64,000 bases of DNA from Shewanella hanedai (GTDB lineage Bacteria > Pseudomonadota > Gammaproteobacteria > Enterobacterales > Shewanellaceae). Made by a program: the position numbers and the translations under genes. The number at the start of each line of letters is the position of its first letter. Within the stretch, counting starts at the first letter, position 1. The stretch covers positions 1 through 64,000 of the forward strand of contig NZ_VKGK01000028.1 of assembly GCF_007197645.1 (NCBI RefSeq), given 5' to 3'. Of the stretch, positions 52,622 to 61,609 are shown piece by piece. The notes below the pieces were generated by a model. It was given only the letters and a program-made list of their open reading frames with translations. It ran no database searches and was not told the DNA's origin.

Positions 52622-53956
52622 TTATAAGTCGTGATTAAACTCGATCATGGAACCTGATTTAGGACTGAAAAGTTGCTGATGCAATCTAGCCGCATATTCA
52701 TCTGTCATGCCAGAGATATAATCAGCAATGACTCTATGACTGTTAAGTCCTTGTTCTTGACTTTCACGCCATCGCTCTTGAGTGTGAATAGGAAGTAATC
52801 TTTCAGGGTCTGATTCAAAAGCCTCAAATAACTCCATGACCGTTTGCTGGCCCTTGTATTCGAGCATCTGTATCTCAGGCTTTCTAATTACGAATTTATA
52901 GACGAATTGCTTCAATACTTCTAAAGCACAAGCAAAGTGCTCATCGAGTGCAGCATTAAATCGAAGCAAAGGTTCTGTAAAGTGCTCATCTTCTTTAAGG
53001 GTTATCGCGGTAACAAATCCGTTGACTAATGTGCCGATGGCATCTTTTCTGAGGTGGTGTTGGTGAGAGAACAGCTTATCGCCAATGGTGGAGAACTCTT
53101 CTCTAATCCAACTGTCTTCATTTTTTATTAAGATACTGGCTACATCAGATTGCCACTGGCTCGCAGTCACAATACCCATGACGATGGCATCTTCAAGATC
53201 ATGAACCGCATAAGCGACATCATCTGCAAGTTCCATAATGGAGCAATCTAAAGATTTAAATCTTGTCCGCTTATGTTTACCCGCTTCAGGTTCATGGCTC
53301 TCAAGAAACCTTGCTCTGTCTGGGTTAGATAAAGGTTCAAGTACCCAATCTAAAATGGCCTTATCGTCATCAAAAATACCTTTAACAGGCGGCCAGTCAG
53401 AAGGCTTGAGTTGACGAATATTACTTATCTCAACTTGTTTGCCTTTATGATGCAATGAAGAGTAGAGGGCGGGGTATTTTAGTACGCCTAACAAAGTACG
53501 ACGGCACAAGTTCATGCCGTAGTATTCTGTATAGGGTTCAAGTCCGGTGAGGATCCTGAATGTTTGGCCATTACCTTCAAATCCACCATGATCTCGCATC
53601 ATGTAGTTCAGCGCGACTTCACCACCATGACCAAAAGGAGGGTGGCCGATGTCATGAGCAAGACAGAGTGACTCTATTAAGCTCATAGAGTCAAATAAGT
53701 GGAGATGATCTGGCTGTTTTAGTTTTAGCTGTGCACGTATACCGGTTCCTATTTGAGAGACTTCTAGTGAATGGGTGAGTCGAGTGCGATAGAAGTCATT
53801 CATGCCAACACCTAGCACTTGGGTTTTGGCTTGCAGCCTTCTAAATGCCGCCGAGTGCAATATTCTGGCACGATCTCTCTGATAGGGACTGCGATGATCA
53901 TTACGTCTCTTTTTATCTTCCATGAGACGTCTGTCATGCCATAGGGATCCGGTCAT
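52622..53956 (-). CDS. Deoxyguanosinetriphosphate triphosphohydrolase-like protein
   Basis: A 444-residue HD-domain phosphohydrolase. HD ligands: H in RLTHSLEVSQIG (around 66), HD in CLAHDIGHPPFGHGG (around 115) and D in MELADDVAYAVHDLEDA (around 240). This is the dGTPase-like clade found widely in gammaproteobacteria, shorter than E. coli Dgt (505). It should hydrolyse dNTPs to deoxynucleosides and triphosphate. It follows yfbR by 32 bases on the same strand, so the pair is probably an operon for dNTP pool control. Confidence 0.92.
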   Translation of the reverse strand: MTGSLWHDRRLMEDKKRRNDHRSPYQRDRARILHSAAFRRLQAKTQVLGVGMNDFYRTRLTHSLEVSQIGTGIRAQLKLKQPDHLHLFDSMSLIESLCLAHDIGHPPFGHGGEVALNYMMRDHGGFEGNGQTFRILTGLEPYTEYYGMNLCRRTLLGVLKYPALYSSLHHKGKQVEISNIRQLKPSDWPPVKGIFDDDKAILDWVLEPLSNPDRARFLESHEPEAGKHKRTRFKSLDCSIMELADDVAYAVHDLEDAIVMGIVTASQWQSDVASILIKNEDSWIREEFSTIGDKLFSHQHHLRKDAIGTLVNGFVTAITLKEDEHFTEPLLRFNAALDEHFACALEVLKQFVYKFVIRKPEIQMLEYKGQQTVMELFEAFESDPERLLPIHTQERWRESQEQGLNSHRVIADYISGMTDEYAARLHQQLFSPKSGSMIEFNHDL

Positions 53957-53988
53957 GGTTATCCTTTTTATTCTTACACTCTAATAAG

Positions 53989-54576
53989 TTAGAGTAGCCT
54001 GTTAATATCATCCAAGCTTAGCTTGAAACTGGGGACATAGCAGTCGACAAAATACTTTACCGCGGGATCGGAATTCTTATCTAGCGATTCTATCAAGCGC
54101 TTTCTGGCAGTATTAAATTCAGTATTGCCGGCGCGAAGTTCTTCAAGGCATTTCAGAAAAGCACAGATAGTATCCGCGGATTTGACCAGTTGTTTATACT
54201 CTCTATCGGCATGTTCACTGGTGAGTAAAGGCTCATACTCTTGCTTAAAATCATCAGGCACCATTTCAAGCAGTCTGTGCTCTGCAATGGCTTCAATTTT
54301 CTTGTATTCAGCCTCAATCTCTTTATTAAAGTATTTCACTGGCGTAGGGAGATCACCAGTTAAAATTTCACTGGCATCATGAAAGATAGCGACCGTTGCA
54401 GCCTTGTCTGGGCTAAGTTCCGTTCCAAATTTTTGATTGCTAATAATGGCGAGTGCATGTGCAACCATCGCTACTTGTAGGGAATGTTCCTGAACATTTT
54501 CGCTTCGAACATTATACATGAGTGGCCAGCGTTGAATAAGTTTCATGCGAGCAAGGTGGGCAAAAAGATGACTCAT
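53989..54576 (-). CDS. yfbR: 5'-deoxynucleotidase YfbR
   Basis: A 195-residue HD-domain enzyme that dephosphorylates deoxyribonucleoside 5'-monophosphates. It aligns with E. coli YfbR (199) from MSHLFAHLARMKLIQRWPLM, with metal ligands in NVQEHSLQVAMVAHALA, IFHDASEILTGDLPTPVKYF and SADTICAFLKCLEELR. The frame is open for 34 codons further upstream, but those residues are not family-like, so ATG 54576 is chosen. Upstream partner of the dGTPase-like gene. Confidence 0.93.
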   Translation of the reverse strand: MSHLFAHLARMKLIQRWPLMYNVRSENVQEHSLQVAMVAHALAIISNQKFGTELSPDKAATVAIFHDASEILTGDLPTPVKYFNKEIEAEYKKIEAIAEHRLLEMVPDDFKQEYEPLLTSEHADREYKQLVKSADTICAFLKCLEELRAGNTEFNTARKRLIESLDKNSDPAVKYFVDCYVPSFKLSLDDINRLL

Positions 54577-54846
54577 AATTTTAGGCTCTATATTGTTTTT
54601 ACAACATGAAGTTACATTAGCACAGGGGCTAGTTGAAAAGGCAGATAAATATTGCCAATAAAAGGGATAATAAAACATGCTTGAATATTAAATCAATAGG
54701 GTGTCGAATAATCAATAATGTTGACAGTACTTAAACTCCGTCAAAGTGGCATTGCTGCAGCTAACTGACTAGAATTTATGTGGAGTCATTAGAACAATAA
54801 TGTGATTGATGGGTTTGTCTGCAGTGTAATGTCATAGGAGCATCCA

Positions 54847-55554
54847 GTGAACGATTCAAAGACATATCAACTCTCTTTTTTGGATCATATGTCCTGTAAC
54901 ACAGAGGTGAATATTCAGGTTCTTATACCGGATCAAGTTGTGCGACTCCGTTCTCGACTTATTGGGGTTGATCCTGGTGTGACCATCATTCTAGAACTTG
55001 GTGCCGATGAGTATTGGCACAAAGCGAAAGATTTCATGCTTAATGGTCAGGAACTTATCATTCGTATCGTTAAGAGTGATGGCGCTGATGCGAACCTATT
55101 GGCGTTTAAAAGCAAAATCCAGCGGATAGAGCATAACTCAGCCTCTTGGCTGTTAATTCATTACCCTGAAGAGTTACAGAAAGTGGCGCTTAGGCATCAG
55201 TATCGAATTCCGATTAATATTGGCGCTGAGATAACATTGGCTGATACCGACAATGAAGATGACGGTTCTGAAATCGAGGCAGTGACAGGAGTATTAAGGG
55301 ATATCTCTATCAAAGGTGGCGCGTTCGTCAGCCCTTGGGTGGATACTATCGTGAGTGATACTGACTATTTATTGAAGGTGGTCATATTACCGGACATGGA
55401 AACCATTGTTATCCCCATTACGATTAGAAACATGGTCTCCATAAAGCATGATGAGAACCAATGTCAGTATGGTTTCTCCATCAATAGTTCTCAAGAGAAA
55501 GCTGAGATGATAGTGCAGAGACTACTGCTGTGTCATCTGTTAACCCTGGAATAA
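54847..55554 (+). CDS. PilZ domain protein, YcgR-like
   Basis: A 235-residue cytosolic c-di-GMP receptor candidate. An N-terminal flagellar-brake-type domain (1-110) precedes a PilZ domain whose binding motifs are RHQYR (R-x3-R, around 118) and DISIKGGAF (D-x-S-x2-G-G, around 155). The GTG start has AGGAG six bases ahead. No motility genes are adjacent. Confidence 0.83.
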   Translation: MNDSKTYQLSFLDHMSCNTEVNIQVLIPDQVVRLRSRLIGVDPGVTIILELGADEYWHKAKDFMLNGQELIIRIVKSDGADANLLAFKSKIQRIEHNSASWLLIHYPEELQKVALRHQYRIPINIGAEITLADTDNEDDGSEIEAVTGVLRDISIKGGAFVSPWVDTIVSDTDYLLKVVILPDMETIVIPITIRNMVSIKHDENQCQYGFSINSSQEKAEMIVQRLLLCHLLTLE

Positions 55555-55585
55555 ATCCATCTAATAGCTTGATCTACAGGCATAA

Positions 55586-55612
55586 AAAAACGACCGGAGA
55601 GGTCGTTTTAAT
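55586..55612. terminator. Bidirectional terminator between PilZ gene and alaA
   Basis: AAAACGACC pairs with GGTCGTTTT around GGAGA, with A and T tracts on either side. It lies between two converging genes. Confidence 0.88.
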
Positions 55613-55624
55613 CTAATATTGTAG

Positions 55625-56839
55625 TTATTGCCTGTATCCGTCCATAAAGTCACCGAACTCGGTTAAGGCTTTCTCAAGATCTTCCTTGTGAGGAAGGAAA
55701 ACCACCCGCAAGTGATCTGGCTCTGGCCAATTAAAGGCAGTGCCATGAACGAGGAGGATTTTCTTCTCTTTCAATAGATCCAGCACTAAACGCTCATCAT
55801 CTCTAATATTAAACTTCTTTTGATCTAATCTTGGAAAAGCATACATGGCGCCTTTGGGGCACTTAACACTTATCCCTGGGATAGAGTTTAATAGTTCGAT
55901 ACAGGTGTCACGCTGCACTTTTAAACGGCCTTCATTGGCGACCAGTTCATTGATGCTCTGATATCCACCGAGTGCGGTTTGAATAGCATGTTGATTAGGC
56001 ACGTTGGCGCACAAACGCATTGATGCCAACATCTCTAAGCCTTCGATGTAACTTTTAGCCGCTTTGAGGTTACCCGACAGCATCATCCAACCGACACGGA
56101 AACCTGCAGCGCGATAAGATTTAGATAATCCGTTGAAGGTTACGGTTAAAATGTCATCCGATAAGCTTGCCGCTGGAATATGCTTTGCTTCGTCATAGAG
56201 AATTTTGTCATAAATTTCATCAGCAAATAAAATCAGGTGGTGTTGTCTGCATATCTCAACCGCTTCAAGTAGAAGCTCTTTCGAGTAAACAGCACCCGTA
56301 GGGTTATTTGGATTGATGAGGACTAAAGCCCGTGTTCTTGGGGTTATTTTTGCTCGAATGTCATCAAGATCAGGGAACCAATCGGCTTCTTCATCACAGC
56401 GATAATGTTGTGCTTTACCACCAGATAGGTTAACCGCCGCAGTCCATAGAGGATAATCTGGTGAAGGAATTAGCACTTCGTCATCAGTATTAAGCAAACC
56501 TTGCATCGCCATGACGATCAGTTCTGATACGCCGTTACCAATATAGATATCCTCAATATCGACACCGAAAATACCTTGCGACTGATAATGCTGCACAATG
56601 GCCTTACGGGCAGAGAATAATCCTTTTGACTCGCAGTAACCTTGAGCGCTGGGTAAATTGAGGATCACATCCCGAACGATCTCCTCTGGGGCTTCAAAAC
56701 CAAAGGGGGCAGGGTTGCCAATATTGAGTTTTAATATGCGATGACCTTCATCTTCAAGGCGGCGAGCTTCTTTATGAACAGGTCCGCGGATGTCATAACA
56801 GACTGAATCTAATTTGTTTGATTTGATAATTGGACGCAT
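55625..56839 (-). CDS. alaA: Alanine transaminase AlaA
   Basis: A PLP enzyme of fold type I, 404 residues, that makes alanine from pyruvate and glutamate. It matches E. coli AlaA (405) almost throughout: KLDSVCYDIRGP, RILKLNIGNPAPFGF, INPNNPTGAVYS, FADEIYDKILYD and PLP Lys in NGLSKSYRAAGFR. ATG 56839 has AGAGG six bases ahead; TTG 56845 is too close to it. Single-gene unit. Confidence 0.96.
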   Translation of the reverse strand: MRPIIKSNKLDSVCYDIRGPVHKEARRLEDEGHRILKLNIGNPAPFGFEAPEEIVRDVILNLPSAQGYCESKGLFSARKAIVQHYQSQGIFGVDIEDIYIGNGVSELIVMAMQGLLNTDDEVLIPSPDYPLWTAAVNLSGGKAQHYRCDEEADWFPDLDDIRAKITPRTRALVLINPNNPTGAVYSKELLLEAVEICRQHHLILFADEIYDKILYDEAKHIPAASLSDDILTVTFNGLSKSYRAAGFRVGWMMLSGNLKAAKSYIEGLEMLASMRLCANVPNQHAIQTALGGYQSINELVANEGRLKVQRDTCIELLNSIPGISVKCPKGAMYAFPRLDQKKFNIRDDERLVLDLLKEKKILLVHGTAFNWPEPDHLRVVFLPHKEDLEKALTEFGDFMDGYRQ

Positions 56840-57088
56840 CCACAACCTCTAAAATGCTAAGTCGGTATAAGGGCTTATTCTAGCCGTGCTTAGGTAAAAC
56901 ATAAGTAGTGGGACAATAACGAATAATGTACTGCTTGAGAAGTACTTTACGGTGTATTTTAATGATAGAACTGAAAAATATTTTAGATTATCACGCTAAA
57001 AGAGGGGTTTTGGCATTGCCTGTTCAGGCTTTAATACTGTTTAGTTGCCTTACTTTGGTGTTTTACACCTTTTTGTTGTTTTGTATAA

Positions 57089-57123
57089 ATAATAAAGCCA
57101 GTGCTAAACACTGGCTTTATTAA
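57089..57123 (-). terminator. Terminator of efp
   Basis: AATAAAGCCAGTG pairs perfectly with CACTGGCTTTATT around CTAAA. It lies about 30 bases past the efp stop on the minus strand. A small plus-strand open frame (56926-57123) runs across it and is not a gene. Confidence 0.88.
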
Positions 57124-57150
57124 GCTTTACGAGCAAAACACCGTTAGTGT

Positions 57151-57711
57151 TTAGACACGCTTTTTAAATTCATTTGTACGAGTGTCGATTTCGATCATGT
57201 CACCGGTTTTAACGAAATCTGCAACACTTAATGTCGCGCCGCCAGAGACAGTTGCTGGCTTCATCACTTTACCAGAAGTATCACCACGAGCTGAAGGCTC
57301 AGTGTAAGTCACTTCACGTGCGATAGTGATAGGCAGTTCAACTGAGATAGCCTTACCTTCGTAGAAAGTAACATGACAAACATCTTCCATGCCATCAACG
57401 ATGTAAGCAGCTGCATCACCTAAGTTATCTGCTTCTACATCATACTGGTTGTATTCTGAATCCATAAATACAAACATAGGATCAGCAAAATACGAATAGG
57501 TGCATTCAAGACGTTCTAGGATGATATCCTCTAACTTATCTTCACCTTTGAAAGTAGATTCAGTACTTGAGTCGATAAGTACGTTTTTCAATTTCAATTT
57601 AACGATAGCAGCGTTACGGCCTGAACGAGTTGTTTCAGTTTTCTGAACAACCCATGGGCTGCCATTTAACATGATCACGTTACCAGGACGGATTTCATGA
57701 GCAGTTTTCAT
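57151..57711 (-). CDS. efp: Elongation factor P (arginine type)
   Basis: A 186-residue translation factor that relieves ribosome stalling at polyproline. The tip of domain I reads TRSGRNAA with Arg at position 32, where E. coli has the modified Lys. This is the form rhamnosylated by EarP, whose gene lies 44 bases upstream. Other marks: EIRPGNVIMLNGSPWVV at the N terminus and GDMIEIDTRTNEF at the C terminus. Confidence 0.97.
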   Translation of the reverse strand: MKTAHEIRPGNVIMLNGSPWVVQKTETTRSGRNAAIVKLKLKNVLIDSSTESTFKGEDKLEDIILERLECTYSYFADPMFVFMDSEYNQYDVEADNLGDAAAYIVDGMEDVCHVTFYEGKAISVELPITIAREVTYTEPSARGDTSGKVMKPATVSGGATLSVADFVKTGDMIEIDTRTNEFKKRV

Positions 57712-57755
57712 TACTTTATTTCCTATTTTTTGACTTTCTATTTCAGTGCAGTATC

Positions 57756-58934
57756 TTAGCTATTTTTGACGAATTGAACCAGTCGAGAAGCAAGATCCGC
57801 ATCATTTAATGCATGAATAGGCCATTCTTGTGCATGTTTTAACAAGGGCTTATTCACTGAATTTAGTTTTTGCCAGTAAGTGTTAACCATTTTCTTATCA
57901 TCGATGTTAAACGCCAAGTTTAACTTCGACCAGATTTTAGTTATTTCTGGTGCAAGATTATCGCAGTAAACTTGCATAAAAGCTTCTAATTTTATGAGAT
58001 GGTAATCATCTTCTTGAGGATAGATGTGCCAAATCATGGGTTTTGCAGCCCATTGAGCTCTCAGAAACGAATCCTCACCGCGAACGATGTTGACATCACA
58101 GCTCCATAGCAGTCTATCGAAGTCTTGCTGATCTGTCATAGGTAAGATATGTAAGGTTAAATTTTTATGCACTATCTTTTGGCCTGAGACCAAGTCTTCA
58201 ACTGTGCATGGTAACCAACGAGACAAGCTGTTTAATGCTCGACCGAGAGGCAGCAGCGCATGAATTTTTTGAGGGGATGACTGCCATAACTCACACAGCG
58301 CTTCAAGGGCTGGAGTTTCATAACTGAATATACTAATAAGCATATCATCTTGCTCAATCCCAGATAGCCCTAGTTGTTCAAATAAGGCCATTTTATGATT
58401 TGGGTTTGATTGCCATCGTTCACGTTGGCTAGACAGCTCTTTCTCACAGATAAGGCCGCCAGTTTTCGATGTAAACCCAGGGAAATAAAAAAACTTTTTG
58501 AGACCACTTGTCTGCAATGAGGGCAAGGCATGACAGCCATCGACCCAAGTTTCCGCACTGAGGTATTCAAGGTTTAACCACAGTGGAGGTTTTTCACCGG
58601 CTGATTGATGTTGCTCTATGAGTCGTTCAAGAACATTGGTGGGGAGATCGCATGCAAATGCTTCGATGATCACACGCCCTGGGGAAAAAGGGATATCTAG
58701 CGGCGTGTTCCATTGCCGTATTTCTACGCCATGAAAACATTGAACTGGGTTGGCTGGATTAAGCTGAGGCAAAATATGGGAAAAGCTGTGCAGATCATCA
58801 ACCCAAAGATTGATGCTCAATTGATACTCGTGGGCAAGTTGTCTGGCTAAACGCCAGGTAACGCCAATATCGCCATAATTATCGACGACAGCACAAAAGA
58901 TGTCCCAATGTTGATTTTCAGATCCAGCAGTCAT
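57756..58934 (-). CDS. earP: EF-P arginine rhamnosyltransferase EarP
   Basis: A 392-residue GT-B glycosyltransferase that uses dTDP-rhamnose to modify Arg32 of EF-P. The N-terminal FCAVVDNYGDIGVTWRLARQLA contains the conserved Asp pair of the active site. The C terminus carries IVRGEDSFLRAQWAAKPMIWHIYPQEDD, the nucleotide-sugar site. It lies upstream of efp on the same strand, a typical earP-efp pair. Confidence 0.95.
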   Translation of the reverse strand: MTAGSENQHWDIFCAVVDNYGDIGVTWRLARQLAHEYQLSINLWVDDLHSFSHILPQLNPANPVQCFHGVEIRQWNTPLDIPFSPGRVIIEAFACDLPTNVLERLIEQHQSAGEKPPLWLNLEYLSAETWVDGCHALPSLQTSGLKKFFYFPGFTSKTGGLICEKELSSQRERWQSNPNHKMALFEQLGLSGIEQDDMLISIFSYETPALEALCELWQSSPQKIHALLPLGRALNSLSRWLPCTVEDLVSGQKIVHKNLTLHILPMTDQQDFDRLLWSCDVNIVRGEDSFLRAQWAAKPMIWHIYPQEDDYHLIKLEAFMQVYCDNLAPEITKIWSKLNLAFNIDDKKMVNTYWQKLNSVNKPLLKHAQEWPIHALNDADLASRLVQFVKNS

Positions 58935-58984
58935 TTCAAGCTTACTCTCGTGCTAACGTTAGTCATACCAACTCTAATCCTTGA

Positions 58985-59152
58985 GAGGTGGCATAAGTCT
59001 TTTGATAAATATATGTGACCTACATGGTCTAAAGCGTTCCATACACTTCCAGACATCCCCCATATCCCTATGGGTCAGTGGAGGAACATCTAAGACCAGA
59101 CACAAAGTAAATTTATATCCATCCATGGTAAATTTACATAAGTGTTCCAGAC
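58985..59152. repeat. Repeat-like intergenic segment
   Basis: Between fldA and earP lies a segment with internal order. On the minus strand TTTGTGTCTGG occurs twice (near 59097 and 59148) with a related GATGTCTGG near 59054. The outer copies flank an inverted pair GTAAATTTA / TAAATTTAC around CCATGGATGG. This looks like a dispersed intergenic element or the remains of a small mobile element. I recognise no transposase. Confidence 0.4.
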
Positions 59153-59154
59153 AC

Positions 59155-59184
59155 AAAAAAGCGGCCATAAGCCGCTTTTTTACT
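59155..59184 (-). terminator. Terminator of fldA
   Basis: AAAAAAGCGGC pairs with GCCGCTTTTTT around CATAA (loop CATAA/TTATG). It lies about 25 bases past the fldA stop. Confidence 0.88.
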
Positions 59185-59207
59185 GGTTAATATCTCATTA
59201 AAAAAGA

Positions 59208-59735
59208 TTAATCTTCCAGTTCAGCTAAACACATCTCTTCGTAGATCTGTTTTACCCAAGCATCAACACGCTCTTCGGTTAACTCAGGCTGACGATCTTC
59301 ATCAATGCCTAAACCAACAAAGTGTTTCTCATCGGCTAAGCCTTTAGATGCTTCAAAGTCATAGCTCGCGGTTGGCCAGTGACCGATGACGATACCGCCA
59401 CGGGTCTCGACAATTTCATTAACCATGCCCATAGCATCGAGGAAGTACTCGGCATAATCTTCTTGATCGCCGCAACCAAAGATGGCGACTAACTTATCTT
59501 CAAAATTGATCTGCTCGAGTTCAGGGAAGAAATCATCCCAGTCACATTGAGCTTCACCGTAGTACCAAGTAGGGATACCAAAAAGAAGAAGATCATACTC
59601 TTGTATCTGTTCTTTTGTACTCTTGGCGATGTCTTTAACATCGACCATCTTCTTACCCAGCTTTTTCTGGATCATCTTGGCGACGGCTTCAGTGTTACCT
59701 GTATCGCTACCGAAAAAAAGACCTACAGTTGCCAT
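59208..59735 (-). CDS. fldA: Flavodoxin FldA
   Basis: A 175-residue FMN electron carrier of the long-chain type. The FMN phosphate loop GSDTGNTEAVAKMI is at residues 9-22, with stacking regions PTWYYGEAQCDWDDF (around 56) and GCGDQEDYAEYF (around 90). AGGAAAGACA precedes the ATG. It lies 50 bases after ybfE, as in E. coli, where flavodoxin, ybfE and ybfF are also clustered. Confidence 0.96.
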   Translation of the reverse strand: MATVGLFFGSDTGNTEAVAKMIQKKLGKKMVDVKDIAKSTKEQIQEYDLLLFGIPTWYYGEAQCDWDDFFPELEQINFEDKLVAIFGCGDQEDYAEYFLDAMGMVNEIVETRGGIVIGHWPTASYDFEASKGLADEKHFVGLGIDEDRQPELTEERVDAWVKQIYEEMCLAELED

Positions 59736-59785
59736 TGTCTTTCCTATATCTAATGTGCAGTGTTTGTTATCGTTATCAGAACAGG

Positions 59786-60058
59786 TTAAGAGTCAACCAA
59801 GTCCTGCAATATCAATTCGATTAATTGGCTTCGACTAATTTTACTGGCCAAAGCCTTTTCATTCAAGGCGTCATACAAATCTTGTGACACCTTTAACTCT
59901 ATTCGTTTTAATCCGTTAGCTCTATCGCGCTGGATCTGGTTTCGCTTGTTGACTTTTAACTGCTGGTCTCTAGGTAACGGATTACTTCTAGGACGCCCAC
60001 GTCGTTTTTCTGTTGCGAACAGATCTATTGTGGTTCTGTCTGATGTTTCTTTAGCCAT
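59786..60058 (-). CDS. ybfE: LexA-regulated protein YbfE
   Basis: A 90-residue, very basic protein. The C-terminal half (RIELKVSQDLYDALNEKALASKISRSQLIELIL) has the ribbon-helix-helix pattern of a small DNA-binding protein. N-terminal KRRGRPRSNPLPRDQQL is conserved in YbfE. The E. coli gene is LexA-controlled, but I see no LexA box just upstream here, where it lies 11 bases after the DUF2788 gene. Confidence 0.88.
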   Translation of the reverse strand: MAKETSDRTTIDLFATEKRRGRPRSNPLPRDQQLKVNKRNQIQRDRANGLKRIELKVSQDLYDALNEKALASKISRSQLIELILQDLVDS

Positions 60059-60069
60059 TTAATCAATGT

Positions 60070-60291
60070 TTAACCAATGCCTGAGCCTTCCCAGAACACC
60101 TGTATTAATCCCTTTGCAATAAACCCGGCACAGCCGAGAAATAACACAAGCCAAACGATGTTACGACCAAACTTAGGGACTTTGCCCTGTTTTAGCACAT
60201 CATGAATGGCCATACCGATAAAGAAAAAAATCGACGCGAAAAATAGGTTTAAGCCTAACGCTTCAATCTGCCCCATATACTGAGATAACAT
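60070..60291 (-). CDS. DUF2788 family membrane protein
   Basis: A 73-residue protein with two hydrophobic helices (LNLFFASIFFFIGMAIHDVL and NIVWLVLFLGCAGFIAKGLIQVFW). Function unknown. It starts an apparent operon with ybfE and fldA. The first part of this gene, with its leader, is repeated twice more upstream (see the repeat entry). Confidence 0.82.
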   Translation of the reverse strand: MLSQYMGQIEALGLNLFFASIFFFIGMAIHDVLKQGKVPKFGRNIVWLVLFLGCAGFIAKGLIQVFWEGSGIG

Positions 60292-60475
60292 CTAACGCTT
60301 CCTCAGGCTAAAAAATTGTCGTGAAAACAGGTTTAGACCTAAAGCTTCAATACTGAGTTCATATTTTATGATATCTCAGGCCAAAAAAACGGTCATTGAA
60401 TGTAAGTTTAGACCTAAAGCTTCAATCTGCTCAATGTACTGAGATAGCATCTTACGATTACTCAGGCCAAAAAGA
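60244..60475 (-). repeat. Three diverged tandem copies of the DUF2788 gene start
   Basis: The genuine gene start (ATG at 60291) with its leader GCCTGAGG is followed upstream by two partial copies of about 75 bases, near 60313-60385 and 60390-60475. Shared blocks are TTGAAGCTTTAGGTCTAAAC and the GCCTGAG leader. The outer copy still encodes MLSQYIEQIEALGLNL and then diverges to a stop (frame 60376-60450, 24 residues). The middle copy is frame-broken. Two duplications or slippage events are the simplest explanation. Confidence 0.7.
60376..60450 (-). pseudogene. Duplicated, truncated DUF2788 start (24 codons)
   Basis: The ATG at 60450 encodes MLSQYIEQIEALGLNLHSMT followed by VFLA and a stop. The first 16 residues copy the DUF2788 protein with one change (I for M at position 6). 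It is too short for a membrane protein and is best seen as a relic, or a leader peptide if translated. Confidence 0.5.
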
Positions 60476-60534
60476 GGCGCGAATATACCATAGATGATGT
60501 GTACCTGCTATATGCATAAATGGCTAAACAAAGA

Positions 60535-61335
60535 TTATTTACCTTTGTGTTTATCGATGAACTCTGACACCAGACGATTGAAAATGGTGGGTTTTTGAGC
60601 ATGTAGCCAATGTCCTGCCCCCTCAATAGTTTTGGCTTGAACATTAGGGAACTGTGCCATAATCGTCTGTCTATGGTCTGCAGTGATGTAATCTGAGTCG
60701 CCACCACGAATAAATAAACACGGCCCTTTATAAACCATTTTCACTGGTACGCTGTCATTGTACCAAGCAATCATCTCAGGATAACAGTCCAGTAGGCCGT
60801 CTAAATTCATTTTCCATTTAAACCCAGTTTCATCCCGAGTGAGGTTTTTAAGTAGAAATTGCGCCGTGCCTGCATCGATACCAGATTGTAATAGCGACGA
60901 AAGCGCTTGAGAGCGATTTTCAATGTTGCTCAGGTCAACGGACCTTAGTGCATTAAAGACACTCAAATGCCTATCTTGGTAACTTACTGGGGCGATATCG
61001 GCAGCAACGACACTGATGATGCGTTCAGGAAATGACAATGCTGTCGCCAGTGCAATCTTGCCTCCCATAGAATGTCCCACCAGATGTGCTTTATCGATAA
61101 GTAGCTCATCCATAAGTTCAACCATGGCGAGTGCCAAAGCGGGGTAGCTCATGGTAGACCAGTGCGGACTCAAGCCATGGTTTGGCACATCGACACGAAT
61201 TACTCGGTAGTTGGGCTCAAGACTCTTACTTAAACTATTAAGATTATCTAAGTTACCGAAAAGGCCGTGGATCAAGATCACTGCGGGGCCTTGGCCCGTA
61301 GAGATGTAGTTCATGTCAAACTCGTCGAGGTGCAA
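60535..61335 (-). CDS. ybfF: Alpha/beta hydrolase, YbfF-type esterase
   Basis: A 266-residue cytosolic hydrolase. Catalytic triad: Ser in GHSMGG (around 97), Asp in IRGGDSDYI (around 207) and His in EGAGHWLHAQKP (around 239). Oxyanion segment HGLFGNLDNL. Same size and context as E. coli YbfF (254; next to seqA), an esterase with activity on acyl-CoA esters. It diverges from seqA. Confidence 0.92.
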   Translation of the reverse strand: MHLDEFDMNYISTGQGPAVILIHGLFGNLDNLNSLSKSLEPNYRVIRVDVPNHGLSPHWSTMSYPALALAMVELMDELLIDKAHLVGHSMGGKIALATALSFPERIISVVAADIAPVSYQDRHLSVFNALRSVDLSNIENRSQALSSLLQSGIDAGTAQFLLKNLTRDETGFKWKMNLDGLLDCYPEMIAWYNDSVPVKMVYKGPCLFIRGGDSDYITADHRQTIMAQFPNVQAKTIEGAGHWLHAQKPTIFNRLVSEFIDKHKGK

Positions 61336-61609
61336 ATTGATTCAACATTGTCCTTTAATGTCTTTACCTTGACAAGAATAAAGCAAGGAGAAGGGGGAGA
61401 TGTGTGTTGTTTTTAAACAAATGAGAGATTTTTTCACATCTAAATCGCGTGTATATCAAAATTACGAGAAAGGGTCTTTATTATAAGCCTAAAGATGACA
61501 TACACTTGTGAAACGATCGCCCAGCTAAATGTTATTGAATAAATATTTCTTTCCATAAATTAACCTTTATGGTTCGGGGCATTAATTGCAAGTAAGGAAG
61601 ATGAAGAGC

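Noticed and set aside
56926..57123. Plus-strand 65-codon open frame with a hydrophobic stretch
   Set aside because: It runs through the perfect efp terminator stem and has no clear ribosome-binding site or family likeness.
60059..60130. LexA box ahead of ybfE
   Set aside because: No CTG-N10-CAG site with a TA-rich centre was found near the start, although E. coli ybfE is LexA-regulated.
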